Assembly: GCF_008923205.2 (NCBI RefSeq) | Contig: NZ_WBMS02000012.1 | Coordinates: forward strand, 161,391 to 225,390 | Direction of reading: 5' to 3' | Source: Actinomadura physcomitrii | GTDB lineage: Bacteria; Actinomycetota; Actinomycetes; Streptosporangiales; Streptosporangiaceae | DNA length: 64,000 nt | In this document: positions 1-9,465 of the stretch, piece after piece | Position numbering within the stretch: position 1 is the first letter of the stretch | Layout of the letters: the number at the start of each line of letters is the position of its first letter | Notes under the pieces: generated by a model | What the model was told of the DNA's origin: nothing | Database searches by the model: none | Seen by the model: the letters and a program-made list of their open reading frames with translations, nothing else | Made by a program: the position numbers and the translations under genes

Positions 1-1
1 G

Positions 2-277
2 ACCTACGGCCTCGGCGCGGTCGCCCGCATCGCCGCGCCCGGCGGGCTGGCCGGCCTCACCGCCGTCGCCTATGCCCTGGTCTATGTGGGGATGTTCTCG
101 CCGCTGCTGCTGACCGTCCTGGCGAAGGCGGTCCCGCTCGACGCGGCCCTGACCGCCATGGCGGTGCTGGCCGCCGCGTGCCTCGGCTACGTCTCCCGGC
201 AGACCCGCGCCGCCGGGTGTACGGTCCCGGACGGGCGTGCCGTCCCCGACGTCAGGGAGTGTTCCGCTGGTAGATGA
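2..277 (+). CDS. C-terminal end of a membrane transporter (MFS-like), partial
   Basis: The reading frame is open from the window edge and stops at TGA 275-277, so only the last 91 residues are visible. They contain two hydrophobic stretches, one around GGLAGLTAVAYALVYVGMFS and one around LTAMAVLAAACLGYVS, followed by a short basic and polar tail. That pattern suits the last two helices of a major facilitator or similar multispanning transporter. No family motif is visible, so the substrate and family are unknown. The gene converges on coaX and its last 26 bases overlap the end of that gene. Confidence 0.5.
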   Translation, partial: TYGLGAVARIAAPGGLAGLTAVAYALVYVGMFSPLLLTVLAKAVPLDAALTAMAVLAAACLGYVSRQTRAAGCTVPDGRAVPDVRECSAGR

Positions 278-1034
278 GCCGGAGCCCGATCAGGGTGAGC
301 CACGGCTCGAACACGTCGATGCTGCGGGACTCCTCCAGCACCAGCGGCGCGAGGCCGCCGGTCGCGATCACGGTCACCTCGTCGGGGTCGTCGACCAGTT
401 CCTCCGACATCCGCTCGACGATCCCGTCCACCTGCCCGGCGAACCCGAAGATGATCCCGGACTGCAGCGCCTCCACCGTGTTCTTCGCGATCACGCTGCG
501 CGGCCGGACCAGCTCGATCTTGTGCAGCTGCGCGCCGCGCAAGGAGAGCGCGTCGATCGAGATCTCGATACCGGGCGCGATCGCGCCGCCGACGTACTCG
601 CCCTTCGCCGAGACGGCGTCGAACGTCGTCGCGGTGCCGAAGTCGACCACGATCGCCGGGCCGCCGTGCGTGTGCACGGCGGCCAGCGCGTTCACGATGC
701 GGTCGGCCCCGACCTCCTTGGGGTTGTCCATCCGGATGGGCACCCCCGTCTTGACCCCCGGCTCCACGATCACCGCCTGCACGTCGCCGTAGTAGCGGCG
801 GCACATCTCCCGCATCTCGTGCAGGACGGACGGGACCGTGGAGCACAGCGCGATGCCGCTGATGTCGGTCTCGGCCAGCAGCGGGCTCTGCTGGACCAGC
901 CCCTGCAGGACCACCGCGATCTCGTCGGCGGTACGCCGCGGATCGGTGTTGATCCTCCAGTGCTCGATCACCTCTTCGCCCTCGAACAGGCCGAGGACGG
1001 TGTGGGTGTTACCGACGTCGATGGTGAGCAGCAT
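252..1034 (-). CDS. coaX: Type III pantothenate kinase
   Basis: This cytoplasmic enzyme phosphorylates pantothenate with ATP, the first committed step of coenzyme A synthesis. The 260-residue product opens with the ASKHA phosphate-binding motif DVGNT (residues 6-10). It also has GADR near residue 108 and DFGTATTFD near 130, all diagnostic of the CoaX family rather than CoaA. The length is normal and the ATG start puts the first motif at the expected distance. It is the last gene of the minus-strand block behind nadC, with a 14-base gap. Because panC and panD lie just upstream, pantothenate is made and activated from one locus. Confidence 0.95.
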   Translation of the reverse strand: MLLTIDVGNTHTVLGLFEGEEVIEHWRINTDPRRTADEIAVVLQGLVQQSPLLAETDISGIALCSTVPSVLHEMREMCRRYYGDVQAVIVEPGVKTGVPIRMDNPKEVGADRIVNALAAVHTHGGPAIVVDFGTATTFDAVSAKGEYVGGAIAPGIEISIDALSLRGAQLHKIELVRPRSVIAKNTVEALQSGIIFGFAGQVDGIVERMSEELVDDPDEVTVIATGGLAPLVLEESRSIDVFEPWLTLIGLRLIYQRNTP

Positions 1035-1048
1035 CCGGTCCCCGCTGG

Positions 1049-1906
1049 TCAGGAGAAGTCAAGGCCGATGTCGAACACGCGCGCCGAGTGCGTCAGCGCA
1101 CCGACCGCAAGGTAGTCCACCCCGGTCACGGCGACGTCTCGGGCCCGCTCCAGGGTAAGCCCACCGCTGGCCTCGAGCTCCGCCCGGCCCGCCACGAGCC
1201 GCACCGCCTCGGCCATCTGCGCGTCGGTCATGTTGTCCAGCAGGATGCTCTTCGCGCCCACCGCGAGAGCCTCTTCGACCTGGTCAAGGGTGTCGCACTC
1301 CACCTGGACGTGCAGCGACGGGTACACCGCCCGGATCGCCTCGTAGGCCTTGGTGACGCTGCCGGCCGCCGCGACGTGGTTGTCCTTGATCAGCGCGGAG
1401 TCGTGCAGGCCCATCCGATGGTTGACGCCGCCGCCGCAGGCCACGGCGTACTTCTGGAGCGCGCGCAGGCCCGGCAGCGTCTTGCGGGTGTCGCGGACCC
1501 TCGCCTTGGTGCCCTCCATCGCGTCCGTCCAGCGCCGCGCGGCGGTCGCGATTCCGGACAGGTGCGTGAGCAGGTTCAGTGCCGTCCGTTCCGCGCGGAG
1601 CACGGCCCGGGTGGGGCCCTCGACGGAGATCAGCACCTGGCCGGGGGCGACCCGGTCGCCGTCCGCCGCCTTCGCCTCGTACGCGACGTCCAGCAGCTCG
1701 AACACGACCGCGGCCACCGGGATGCCGGCGACGACGCCCGCCTCGCGGGCCCGGAAGTCCCCGGCCGACGCGGCCTCCGGCGCGAAGATCGGTTCGCTGG
1801 TCACGTCGACCGGGCCGTCCTCGTCCAGGGCCGTCCGGACGAGGTTTTCCACAGTCTGTGGATCGAGCCCGGCGTCCTTGAGCTTCTGCGAGAGTTCGGG
1901 TGTCAC
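1049..1906 (-). CDS. nadC: Nicotinate-nucleotide pyrophosphorylase (quinolinate phosphoribosyltransferase)
   Basis: The enzyme converts quinolinate and PRPP to nicotinate mononucleotide, CO2 and pyrophosphate in de novo NAD synthesis. The 285-residue product shows the family landmarks RDTRKTLPGLR, a GGVNHRMGL segment, LIKDNH, and the C-terminal barrel strands VECDTLDQ, ILLDNM and EASGG. I chose the GTG at 1906 because it overlaps the nadB stop as GTGA, giving translational coupling, and because TPELSQKLKDAGL is a plausible N-terminus. The frame stays open further upstream only as a shadow of nadB. Confidence 0.95.
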   Translation of the reverse strand: MTPELSQKLKDAGLDPQTVENLVRTALDEDGPVDVTSEPIFAPEAASAGDFRAREAGVVAGIPVAAVVFELLDVAYEAKAADGDRVAPGQVLISVEGPTRAVLRAERTALNLLTHLSGIATAARRWTDAMEGTKARVRDTRKTLPGLRALQKYAVACGGGVNHRMGLHDSALIKDNHVAAAGSVTKAYEAIRAVYPSLHVQVECDTLDQVEEALAVGAKSILLDNMTDAQMAEAVRLVAGRAELEASGGLTLERARDVAVTGVDYLAVGALTHSARVFDIGLDFS

Positions 1907-3567
1907 TCGTCGTTCCCTTCGAGAGGTTCGTATGCCGTCGTCAGGACGTTCCCCGCCAGCCGCGTGACCAGATGCCCGCGCCAGCCCGCGTCGGACCGTT
2001 CCGGGAAGTCCTGCCGCCAGTGGCTGCCGCGCGTCTCCTCGCGCAGCCTCGCGGCGGCGACGATGGCCGACGCCACGGTGTGCAGGTTCGTGGCCTCCCA
2101 CGCCTCCACCCCGGGCTCCGCGCCGCCGTGCGGAAGCGCGGCCAGCTCCCGCGCGGCCGTTTCGAGCCCTTCGGCGCCGCGCAGCACCCCGGCGTGCGTG
2201 GTCATGATCCGCTGGATCTCCCCCCGTGCCTGCGGCGCGACCAGCCCACCGCCCCGGGGCACCGCCGCGCCGCGCGCGTCCGCGGGGCCGGTGAAGTCGG
2301 CGGGGCCGGTGAAGTCGGCGGCGGCCAGGTCGTCGGTGAGGGCGATGGCGATGCGGGCCGCGAAGACGAGGCCTTCGAGCAGGGAGTTGGACGCCAGCCG
2401 GTTCGCGCCGTGCACGCCCGTGCAGGCGACCTCGCCGCACGCGTACAGGCCGGGGACGGACGTGCGCCCCCACAGGTCGGTCCGGACGCCGCCGCTAGAG
2501 TAGTGCGCCGCGGGGACGACCGGGATCGGCTCGGTCACCGGGTCGATGCCGTGGTGCCGGCACGCGGCCAGGATGGTCGGGAACCGCTTCTCCCACATCG
2601 CCGCGCCGAAGTGCCGGCCGTCGAGCAGCATGCAGGGCTCGCCGGTCTCCCGCATCCGGTTCATGATCCCCTTCGCGACGACGTCGCGCGGGGCGAGCTC
2701 GGCCAGCTCGTGGCGGCCGACCATGAACCGCTCGCCGGAGCGGTCGACCAGGTGCGCGCCCTCCCCGCGGACTGCCTCGGAGATCAGCGGCTGCTGCCCC
2801 CGCGCGTCCTCGCCGAGCCACAGCGGAGTGGGGTGGAACTGGACGAACTCGAGGTCGGTGACGGCGGCGCCCGCGCGCAGCGCGAGCGCGACGCCGTCGC
2901 CGGTCGACACCTCGGGGTTGGTGGTGGCGGAGAACACCTGGCCGAGGCCGCCGGTGGCGAGCACGACGGCGCGGGCGCGGACGGCGCCGACGCCGTTCGG
3001 CTGCCCCTCGCCCATCACGTGCAGGGTGACCCCGGCGGCGCGTCCGGCGGCGTCCTTGAGCAGGTCGAGGACGAGGGCGTGCTCGATGACCTCGACGCCG
3101 GAGTCCTTCAGCTCGGCGAGCAGCGCGCGGCTGATCTCCGCGCCGGTGGCGTCGCCGCCGGCGTGCGCGATGCGGCGGCGGTGGTGGCCGCCCTCGCGGG
3201 TGAGCGAGATCTCGCCGTCCGCGGAGCGGTCGAACGCGGCGCCGAGCTCGATGAGCCCGCGGACGGCGTCCGGCCCCTCGGTGACGAGCACCCGGACGGC
3301 GGCCTCGTCGCAGAGGCCGACCCCGGCGGTGAGGGTGTCGGCGAGGTGGTCGTCGGGGGTGTCGTCGGGGGCGAGGGCGGAGGCGATGCCGCCCTGCGCC
3401 CAGCGGGTGGACCCGGCGTCGAGCAGCGCCTTGGTGACGAGCAGCACGCGCCCGTGCGGGCGGCAGCGCAGTGCCGCGACCAGGCCGGCGATGCCGGAGC
3501 CGATGACGACGACGTCGGCGTCGGCGGTCCAGCCGGGGGCGGGGGCGTCGAGAACGGAAGGGATCAT
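1903..3567 (-). CDS. nadB: L-aspartate oxidase
   Basis: This FAD-dependent enzyme oxidises L-aspartate to iminoaspartate, which quinolinate synthase (NadA) then uses. The 554-residue product starts with a Rossmann dinucleotide-binding motif VVVIGSGIAGLVAAL (about residues 18-32). It contains the flavoprotein TRWAQGGIAS segment, HTRREGGHHRRRIAH-type substrate residues and a late GLYACGEVACTGVHGANRLA motif. The ATG at 3567 is preceded by GAGGAGGG at the right spacing, a near-ideal ribosome site, which settles the start. nadC overlaps the end of this gene. No nadA is present in the window. A possible -10-like GATAAT lies just upstream on the minus strand near 3605, but I could not place a -35. 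Confidence 0.95.
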   Translation of the reverse strand: MIPSVLDAPAPGWTADADVVVIGSGIAGLVAALRCRPHGRVLLVTKALLDAGSTRWAQGGIASALAPDDTPDDHLADTLTAGVGLCDEAAVRVLVTEGPDAVRGLIELGAAFDRSADGEISLTREGGHHRRRIAHAGGDATGAEISRALLAELKDSGVEVIEHALVLDLLKDAAGRAAGVTLHVMGEGQPNGVGAVRARAVVLATGGLGQVFSATTNPEVSTGDGVALALRAGAAVTDLEFVQFHPTPLWLGEDARGQQPLISEAVRGEGAHLVDRSGERFMVGRHELAELAPRDVVAKGIMNRMRETGEPCMLLDGRHFGAAMWEKRFPTILAACRHHGIDPVTEPIPVVPAAHYSSGGVRTDLWGRTSVPGLYACGEVACTGVHGANRLASNSLLEGLVFAARIAIALTDDLAAADFTGPADFTGPADARGAAVPRGGGLVAPQARGEIQRIMTTHAGVLRGAEGLETAARELAALPHGGAEPGVEAWEATNLHTVASAIVAAARLREETRGSHWRQDFPERSDAGWRGHLVTRLAGNVLTTAYEPLEGNDE

Positions 3568-3724
3568 GAGCCCTCCTCGGGGTTCGGTTCTCGTCATTGT
3601 GACATTATCCCCACCGGACCCGAATGCTCGGCCCCCAAGTTCCGGGGTAAAACCCCACATAGCAGGACGACCGCGCACCCCGCCCGGGGGATGCGCGGCC
3701 GCCCTGACCGCCGTGGGCGCGCCC

Positions 3725-4140
<416 letters not shown>

Positions 4141-4141
<1 letters not shown>

Positions 4142-5007
4142 CAGCGCTCCTTCGGGGTGACGAGCTGGAGGGGCAGGTTGTCGATCAGATGGGTGGCGCC
4201 GACGCGTCCGGCGACGGCGAGCACGGCCGGACCGGTGTATCCGGTCGTGACCTGCAAGAACGTGGACGGGTCGACGAGCACGAGGTAGTCGAGCTCGAGC
4301 GGCGGGTCGGCCGCGGCCGCCTTGTCCAGGACGGCGCCCGCCGCCCCGACCACCGCGTCCGGGCCCTCGTCGGCCGCGTCCGCGCCCGCGTACAGCGCCC
4401 TGGACAGGGCGAGCGCCGTGCGCCGCTCGTCCTCGGACAGGTACCGGTTCCGGCTCGACAGGGCCAGCCCGTCCTGCTCGCGGACGGTCGGCGCGCCGAC
4501 GATCTCGACCGGCACGTTCAGGTCCGCGACCATCCGGCGGATCATCGCGAGCTGCTGCGCGTCCTTCTGGCCGAAGACGGCCACGTCCGGACGCACCAGG
4601 TTCAACAACTTCAGGACGACCGTGAGCATTCCGTCGAAGTGGCCGGGGCGCGCCGCGCCCTCCACCCGCTCGCCCATCGGGCCCGACCTGACCGTGACCT
4701 CGGGCTCGCCCGGGTACATGACCTCGCGGGACGGCGCGAACACGATGTCCACACCCTCGGCGGCGCAGGCCTCGAGGTCGGCCTGGAACGTCCGGGGGTA
4801 GCGGTCGAAGTCCTCGTTCGGGCCGAACTGCAGCGGGTTGACGAAGATGCTGACCGCGACCGCGTCCGCGCGGCGCCGCGCCTCGCGGATCAGGGACCGG
4901 TGCCCCTCGTGCAGCGCCCCCATCGTGGGGACGAGTGCCAGCGCGCCCTTCGCCGCGGAACGGGCGGCGGCCAGTTCCTCGCGCGTCGCGGCGATGACGG
5001 GCGTCAC
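4141..5007 (-). CDS. panC: Pantothenate synthetase (pantoate-beta-alanine ligase)
   Basis: The enzyme joins pantoate and beta-alanine using ATP through a pantoyl-adenylate. The 288-residue product has the nucleotidyl-transferase motif PTMGALHEGH (residues 27-36), FVNPLQFGPNEDF, PGHFDGMLTVV, FGQKDAQQ and LSSRNRYLS, all in canonical order. It sits between the DUF2520 gene and panD. About 180 bases that I could not assign to a gene separate it from the DUF2520 stop. The same run of DUF2520, panC, panD and coaX occurs in mycobacteria, which supports a conserved pantothenate operon. Confidence 0.96.
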
Positions 5008-5188
5008 GACGCGTCCTCCGGCTCGCTCACTGATCCTCCCTGGTCGGTCCTGCTCGGTGTCCCTGCTCGGTTCCGGTCGTCCCTCGCCGCACTCGTCGGC
5101 GCCGCTCTCGTCGGCGTCGCAGGGCCGGCGCTCCGCCGGGCGGCGGCCGGAGTGCTGCGTGTCCTCGGCATGCGGTGGTGGGCGGCCG

Positions 5189-6127
5189 TCAGTCGGCCAG
5201 CACTTCGAGGAGGCGCTCGGCGGCCTCGGGTTTGAGGAGTCCCGCGCCGAGCGCGCGGTCGGCGGTGAGGCGGGCCAGCGCGATGTAGGCGCGGCGGCTC
5301 TCCGGCGAGACCCTGCCGAGCTCGGCGACGTGGTCGGCGACCGTCCCGGCGTCGCCGCGCGCGACCGGGCCGGTCAGGCCGTCGATGCCGAGCCGCAGCG
5401 CGTTGTCGAGGGCGGCGCCGAGCAGCGGGCCGAGCATCCGGCCGGGCTCGCCGACGCCCGCGGTGCGCAGCAGGTCCATCGCCTCGACGACGAGGGTGAC
5501 CAGGTGGTTGGCGCCGCCGGCGAGCGCCGCGTGGTAGAGCGGGCGGCGCTCCTCGGTGATCCACACCGGCTCCCCGCCCATCTCCACGACGAGGGCCTCG
5601 GCGACCGGGCGCAGCGGTTCGGGCGCGGTGACGCCGAACGAGATGCCGGTGAGCCGGTTCACGTCGTCGGGGCGTCCGGTGAACGTCATGACCGGGTGCA
5701 GGGCCAGCGGCAGCGCCCCGGCGCGGGTCAGCGGGTCGAGGACGGCGGACCCGTACCGCCCGCTGGTGTGCATGACGAGCTTGCCGGTGACGTCGACCCC
5801 CGCGGCGACCAGTCCGGCGGCCAGTTCGGGCAGCGCGTCGTCTGGCACGGTGAGCAGCACCAGGTCGGCGACGGCGACGGCGTCCTGCGGGGTGACGACG
5901 GCGGCGCCGGGCAGCCGCTCGGCCACCCGCTCGCGCGACCGGTCGGAGACGGCCGCGGCGGCGGCCACGCGGTGGCCGGCGCGGGCGAGCGCCGCGCCGA
6001 GCGCCGTGCCGACGCGTCCCGCGCCGACGACGCCGACCGCGAGCCGGGCGGGCCGGTCCTCGGGCCGCGTCTCCCCGGCCCCCGGCCCGTCCCCGGGCGC
6101 GGCGGGGTCAGGCGTGAATGGGTCCAT
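5189..6127 (-). CDS. Rossmann-fold protein with DUF2520 domain
   Basis: The 312-residue product has an acidic, Pro-rich N-terminus, then a nucleotide-binding motif VGVVGAGRVGTALGAAL (about residues 31-47). A C-terminal helical domain of the 6-phosphogluconate-dehydrogenase type follows (LYHAALAGGANHLVTLV and onward). This two-domain layout is the Rossmann-like/DUF2520 family, related to ketopantoate and pyrroline-carboxylate reductases. Its fixed position beside panC in actinobacteria suggests an NADP-dependent role near pantothenate synthesis, such as ketopantoate reduction. That is inference from position, not a demonstrated activity. The ATG at 6127 has a weak GAGGA upstream, so the start is fairly likely. 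Confidence 0.85.
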   Translation of the reverse strand: MDPFTPDPAAPGDGPGAGETRPEDRPARLAVGVVGAGRVGTALGAALARAGHRVAAAAAVSDRSRERVAERLPGAAVVTPQDAVAVADLVLLTVPDDALPELAAGLVAAGVDVTGKLVMHTSGRYGSAVLDPLTRAGALPLALHPVMTFTGRPDDVNRLTGISFGVTAPEPLRPVAEALVVEMGGEPVWITEERRPLYHAALAGGANHLVTLVVEAMDLLRTAGVGEPGRMLGPLLGAALDNALRLGIDGLTGPVARGDAGTVADHVAELGRVSPESRRAYIALARLTADRALGAGLLKPEAAERLLEVLAD

Positions 6128-6379
6128 CTGTTCGTTCCAGTCCTCGAGGTAGGTACCGGACGTGCGCGCCCAGCGTACCCGCGGGTCGCGGACGCGCGTT
6201 CCGGTGGGTCTTCCGGTGGTTCACGGACGCCTTGACGGCACGGGTCCCGCGAACACCATCACACATCGGTGACGGTCCGGCTACCCGTCGTAACGTCCGT
6301 GTCGGCCGGACGGCCACACTTCATAGGTCACGGAACGTGAACGCTTGCGGAAGACCGGAGGCGGGGCGTAACCATGTCT

Positions 6380-6395
6380 GTGACGACGTCGTCAC
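6380..6395. promoter_or_regulatory. 16-bp perfect palindrome upstream of the chaplin-like gene
   Basis: GTGACGACGTCGTCAC reads the same on both strands and lies about 50-60 bases before the start at 6443. A CGTAAC hexamer precedes it at 6367-6372 and another is at 6289-6294. That hexamer resembles the -35 of BldN-type sigma promoters, but no good -10 follows at 16 bases. It is best regarded as a candidate operator. The rest of the 6128-6442 gap shows no gene. Confidence 0.4.
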
Positions 6396-6442
6396 GCAAG
6401 GTGAAAGGCAAGGAATGACCAGGGCGCTCCGCCCCCGACGAG

Positions 6443-6718
6443 ATGGAGCAGACTTTGATCAGGACAGCCCTCAAGACCGGCGCGGTCGTCGCGACCCTCG
6501 CGGGAACGGCCTTCGCGGCCGCTCCGGCCAACGCCGACACCCACAACCACAACACTGCCGTGGGCAACACGACGAACGTCTTGATCGTCGGTGGCTACGG
6601 CGTGACCTGCGGCTCAGTCTCCGTCGGCAGCCAGTCCGGCACGGGCTGCAACGGCAATCACGTGTACAACGGGCACAACCACAGCGGCACCGCAGGCTGG
6701 ATCGGGCACCGCTGGTGA
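6443..6718 (+). CDS. Small secreted chaplin-like protein
   Basis: The 91-residue product has an N-terminal signal peptide (basic LIRTALKTG, hydrophobic AVVATLAGTAFAAA, cleavage after PANA). A mature part of about 58 residues follows, rich in Asn, Gly, His and Val with two cysteines 13 residues apart (TCGSVSVG to TGCNG). Size, export signal and paired cysteines around a beta-prone segment resemble chaplins, but the canonical chaplin core is not clear, so the label is tentative. The ATG at 6443 lacks a ribosome site. An in-frame TTG at 6455 has GGAG six bases upstream and gives a tidier signal peptide, so it may be the true start. Confidence 0.6.
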   Translation: MEQTLIRTALKTGAVVATLAGTAFAAAPANADTHNHNTAVGNTTNVLIVGGYGVTCGSVSVGSQSGTGCNGNHVYNGHNHSGTAGWIGHRW

Positions 6719-6861
6719 CGAGGTGACTCCACCGCGGGCCCGCCCGGCGGCCCGGGACCTGACCCTGCCCGGCCGCCCTCGGAGGCGATGCCCGCGGCGC
6801 CTTCGGCCCACCGCGACGCCGTCCCCGCGGCGGGACGAAGGGAACCGTCCGTGACACGAGG

Positions 6862-6894
6862 CGCCCGGATTCGGTGACTGTCCGAATCCGGGCG
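6862..6894. terminator. Hairpin between chaplin-like gene and ABC permease
   Basis: CGCCCGGATTCGG pairs with CCGAATCCGGGCG around a 7-base loop, a perfect 13-bp stem that extends outward with GTGAC/GTCAC. It lies between convergent genes and could end transcription from both. No strong T-run follows on either strand. Confidence 0.7.
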
Positions 6895-6929
6895 CTCGTC
6901 ACACTCCGTACACATTCGCCAGAGCACGG

Positions 6930-9461
6930 TCAGTCGTGCGCCAGGGATTCCACGATGGACGCCTTGGCCGCCCGGCGCGCGGGCATCACCGCGGCGAGCA
7001 CGCCGGCGGCGCCCGCCAGCAGCACGAACCCGGTGACCTGGAGGTAGGGCAGCGAGAAGATCGCGCCGTCCTCCATCGCGTTCGTCGCGGCCCAGCCGAA
7101 CGCCACCCCGAGCACGACCCCGGTGAACGCGCCGATCACCGCCATGACCAGCGCCTCCACCGACAGCATCCGGCGCAGCTGGCGGCGGGTGAGGCCGAGG
7201 GCGCGCAGCAGCGCCGACTCGCGGGTCCGCTCCACCACCGACAGCGTGAGCGTGTTGGCGATGCCGAACAGCGCGATGACGATCGCCAGCCCGAGCAGCC
7301 CCCCGAAGATCAGCAGCAGCATGTCGATGGCGTCGCTCACGCTCTTCTCGAACTCGGCGGACGAGTACACCTTCGCGGCCGGGTAGGGGCGCGCCGCCGT
7401 CTCGACGGCCTTGCGCGCGGCGGCGGCCGGCACACCGTCCCGGTCCTTGATGTAGATCGCCGAGTCGTCGGGCGCGGCGAAGTAGCGGGTGAAGTCCGCC
7501 TCCGGGACGAGCAGCCCGCCGAGCGTCGTCGCCGGCGTGCTGAACACCGCGGCGATCTTCACGGGTGCGGTGCCGTGCACCGTCCTGACCTGCACGGTCT
7601 GCCCGACGCTCATGCCGTGTCGCTCCGCGACGGCCTGCTCCACGATCCCGGTGCCCGGCTTCAGGCCGTCCGAGGTCAGCGCGGACGCCGCCCCGTCCAC
7701 GAGCTTCGGCTTCAGGACGCGGCCGAGCGCCGACCCGGTCAGGCTCGCGACCTGGGTCTCCTTGCCGTCGACCTTGGCGTCCTCGGCCAGCAACTCGAAG
7801 ACGTCGGAGAACTCGGGCCGCTTCCTGAACGCCTCGGTGAGTCCCTGCGGCGCCCGGCCGCCGCCGTCGCCAATGCGCGCCTGCACCTGGAACTCGGCCG
7901 GGTACTGCTCGGCCAGCTTCTGCGCCGACGTCGCCTTGCTGCTCGCCGCGACGACGGCGAACAGGCTCATCAGCCCGATCCCGACGGTCAGCGCGATCGT
8001 CGTGGTAGCGGTGCGGCGCGGGGACCGGCGCGCGTTCGCCACCGCGAGCCGTCCCGGCACCCCGCCGAGCCGCGCCGGGACCGCACCGGCGAGGCGGCCG
8101 AGCGGACGCACCAGGGCAGGCATCGCGGTCACCACGGCAAGGAAGAACACCGCCCCCGCGAGCGCGACCGTGTACATCGCGGCCTGGCCCTTAGCCATCG
8201 TCAACGAGCCCATGGCGCCGAGCCCGAGCCCGGCCGCGCCGAGCAGGACGGCCAGCGCCGTGCGGATCGCGCCGAGCCGGAACCGCCCGCCGCCCGGCTC
8301 AGGTTCCGAGCGCAGCGCCGCGACGGGCGCGACCCGCGTCGCCGCCCGCGCCGGCAACAGCGCGGACAGGACCGTCACGACCACGCCCACCGCGAGTCCG
8401 ATCACCACCGTCCGGGCGGACAGGGCGAGGCCGTCCATCCGCACCTTGTCGGTCAGCCGCGTCATGACGGCGACCGCCCCCGCGCCGAGCCCGGCGCCGG
8501 TGAGGATGCCGAGCACCGACCCGGCGAGCCCGACGGCGAACGCCTCGGTGACCACCCCGCCGAACACCTGCCGGCGGGTCGCGCCGACGCAGCGCAGCAG
8601 CGCCATCTCCCGCATCCGCTGCGCGACCAGGATGGCGAACGTGTTGTAGATGACCAGCGCCGACACCAGCATCGCGACCAGCCCGAAGATCAGCAGTCCG
8701 GCCTTGATGACCTCGGTGTCCGCGCCCGCCTCGTCGGCGAGCCGCTTGCCCAGCTCCTTACCGGTGTAGACCCTGTACTCGCCGCCGACCGCCGCCTTCA
8801 CGGCCGGCTTCGTCCCGCCCAGGACGTCGATCTCCTGGTACTTCTTCGCGCCCGCCATCGCCATCGCCGTCGCGGTGTCGAAACCGACGCCGCCCCGGTA
8901 GCCCGCCTCCTCGTCGATGCCGAAGTCGACGAGCCCGACGACGGTGAAGCGGTGCGGGCGGTTCGCGTGGTCGAGGACCGTGACCGCGTCGCCGACCTTG
9001 TAGCCGGACCTTTCCGCGAGATCCTTGCCCAGCACCGCCTCGGACGCGCCCGACGGCGTCCTGCCCTTGGTGACGTCGTAGCGCAGCAGCCGCCCGGACG
9101 GCACCGAGATCCCGACGGTCGGGACGTCGCCGACCGTCTTGCCGTCCTTGCCGACCAGTGCCGCGTCGCCGCGCACCGTGCCCAGCGCCTGCGTCACGCC
9201 GGGCACCGCCTTGACGCGGGCCAGGACGTCCAACGGGATCCCTTGCTCGTCGTCCGGGCCGGCACCCGTGCGCGCGGGGGGCCGGACCGCGACGTCGACC
9301 TTGTCGGCCGACCTCGCGAACGTCCGCGCGACGCCCTGGTTCATCGTGTCGGTCAGCACGAACGTGCCGGAGATGAAGCCCACGCCGAGGGTGATGGCCA
9401 CCGCGGTCAGCAGCAGGCGCAGCTTGTGGGCCCGCAGGCCCGCGAGCGTCGTCCTCAGCAT
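6930..9461 (-). CDS. FtsX-family ABC transporter permease
   Basis: The 843-residue membrane protein is built as two FtsX-like units. Each has a hydrophobic N-terminal helix (HKLRLLLTAVAITLGVGFISG in the first) and a large extracytoplasmic domain. Helix clusters lie near residues 255-385 (LLIFGLVAMLVSALVIYNTF), 400-450 and 720-830 (LLLIFGGLLGLAIVIALFGIANTL). Both units carry the conserved REMALLRCVGATRRQ or RESALLRALGLTRRQ coupling loop. Proteins of this class work with a LolD/MacB-type ATPase in lipoprotein, lipid or peptide export. Its ATG follows the ATPase stop by four bases, so the two form one operon. The substrate is unknown. Confidence 0.9.
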   Translation of the reverse strand: MLRTTLAGLRAHKLRLLLTAVAITLGVGFISGTFVLTDTMNQGVARTFARSADKVDVAVRPPARTGAGPDDEQGIPLDVLARVKAVPGVTQALGTVRGDAALVGKDGKTVGDVPTVGISVPSGRLLRYDVTKGRTPSGASEAVLGKDLAERSGYKVGDAVTVLDHANRPHRFTVVGLVDFGIDEEAGYRGGVGFDTATAMAMAGAKKYQEIDVLGGTKPAVKAAVGGEYRVYTGKELGKRLADEAGADTEVIKAGLLIFGLVAMLVSALVIYNTFAILVAQRMREMALLRCVGATRRQVFGGVVTEAFAVGLAGSVLGILTGAGLGAGAVAVMTRLTDKVRMDGLALSARTVVIGLAVGVVVTVLSALLPARAATRVAPVAALRSEPEPGGGRFRLGAIRTALAVLLGAAGLGLGAMGSLTMAKGQAAMYTVALAGAVFFLAVVTAMPALVRPLGRLAGAVPARLGGVPGRLAVANARRSPRRTATTTIALTVGIGLMSLFAVVAASSKATSAQKLAEQYPAEFQVQARIGDGGGRAPQGLTEAFRKRPEFSDVFELLAEDAKVDGKETQVASLTGSALGRVLKPKLVDGAASALTSDGLKPGTGIVEQAVAERHGMSVGQTVQVRTVHGTAPVKIAAVFSTPATTLGGLLVPEADFTRYFAAPDDSAIYIKDRDGVPAAAARKAVETAARPYPAAKVYSSAEFEKSVSDAIDMLLLIFGGLLGLAIVIALFGIANTLTLSVVERTRESALLRALGLTRRQLRRMLSVEALVMAVIGAFTGVVLGVAFGWAATNAMEDGAIFSLPYLQVTGFVLLAGAAGVLAAVMPARRAAKASIVESLAHD

Positions 9462-9465
9462 CGGG

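Noticed and set aside
1848..1862. Palindrome TCCACAG-T-CTGTGGA resembling paired DnaA-box halves
   Set aside because: It lies inside the nadC coding sequence and is a single short dyad, not an origin.
5008..5188. Short gene between panC and the DUF2520 gene
   Set aside because: The gap is covered only by Arg/Pro-rich frames without starts; it looks like plain intergenic sequence.
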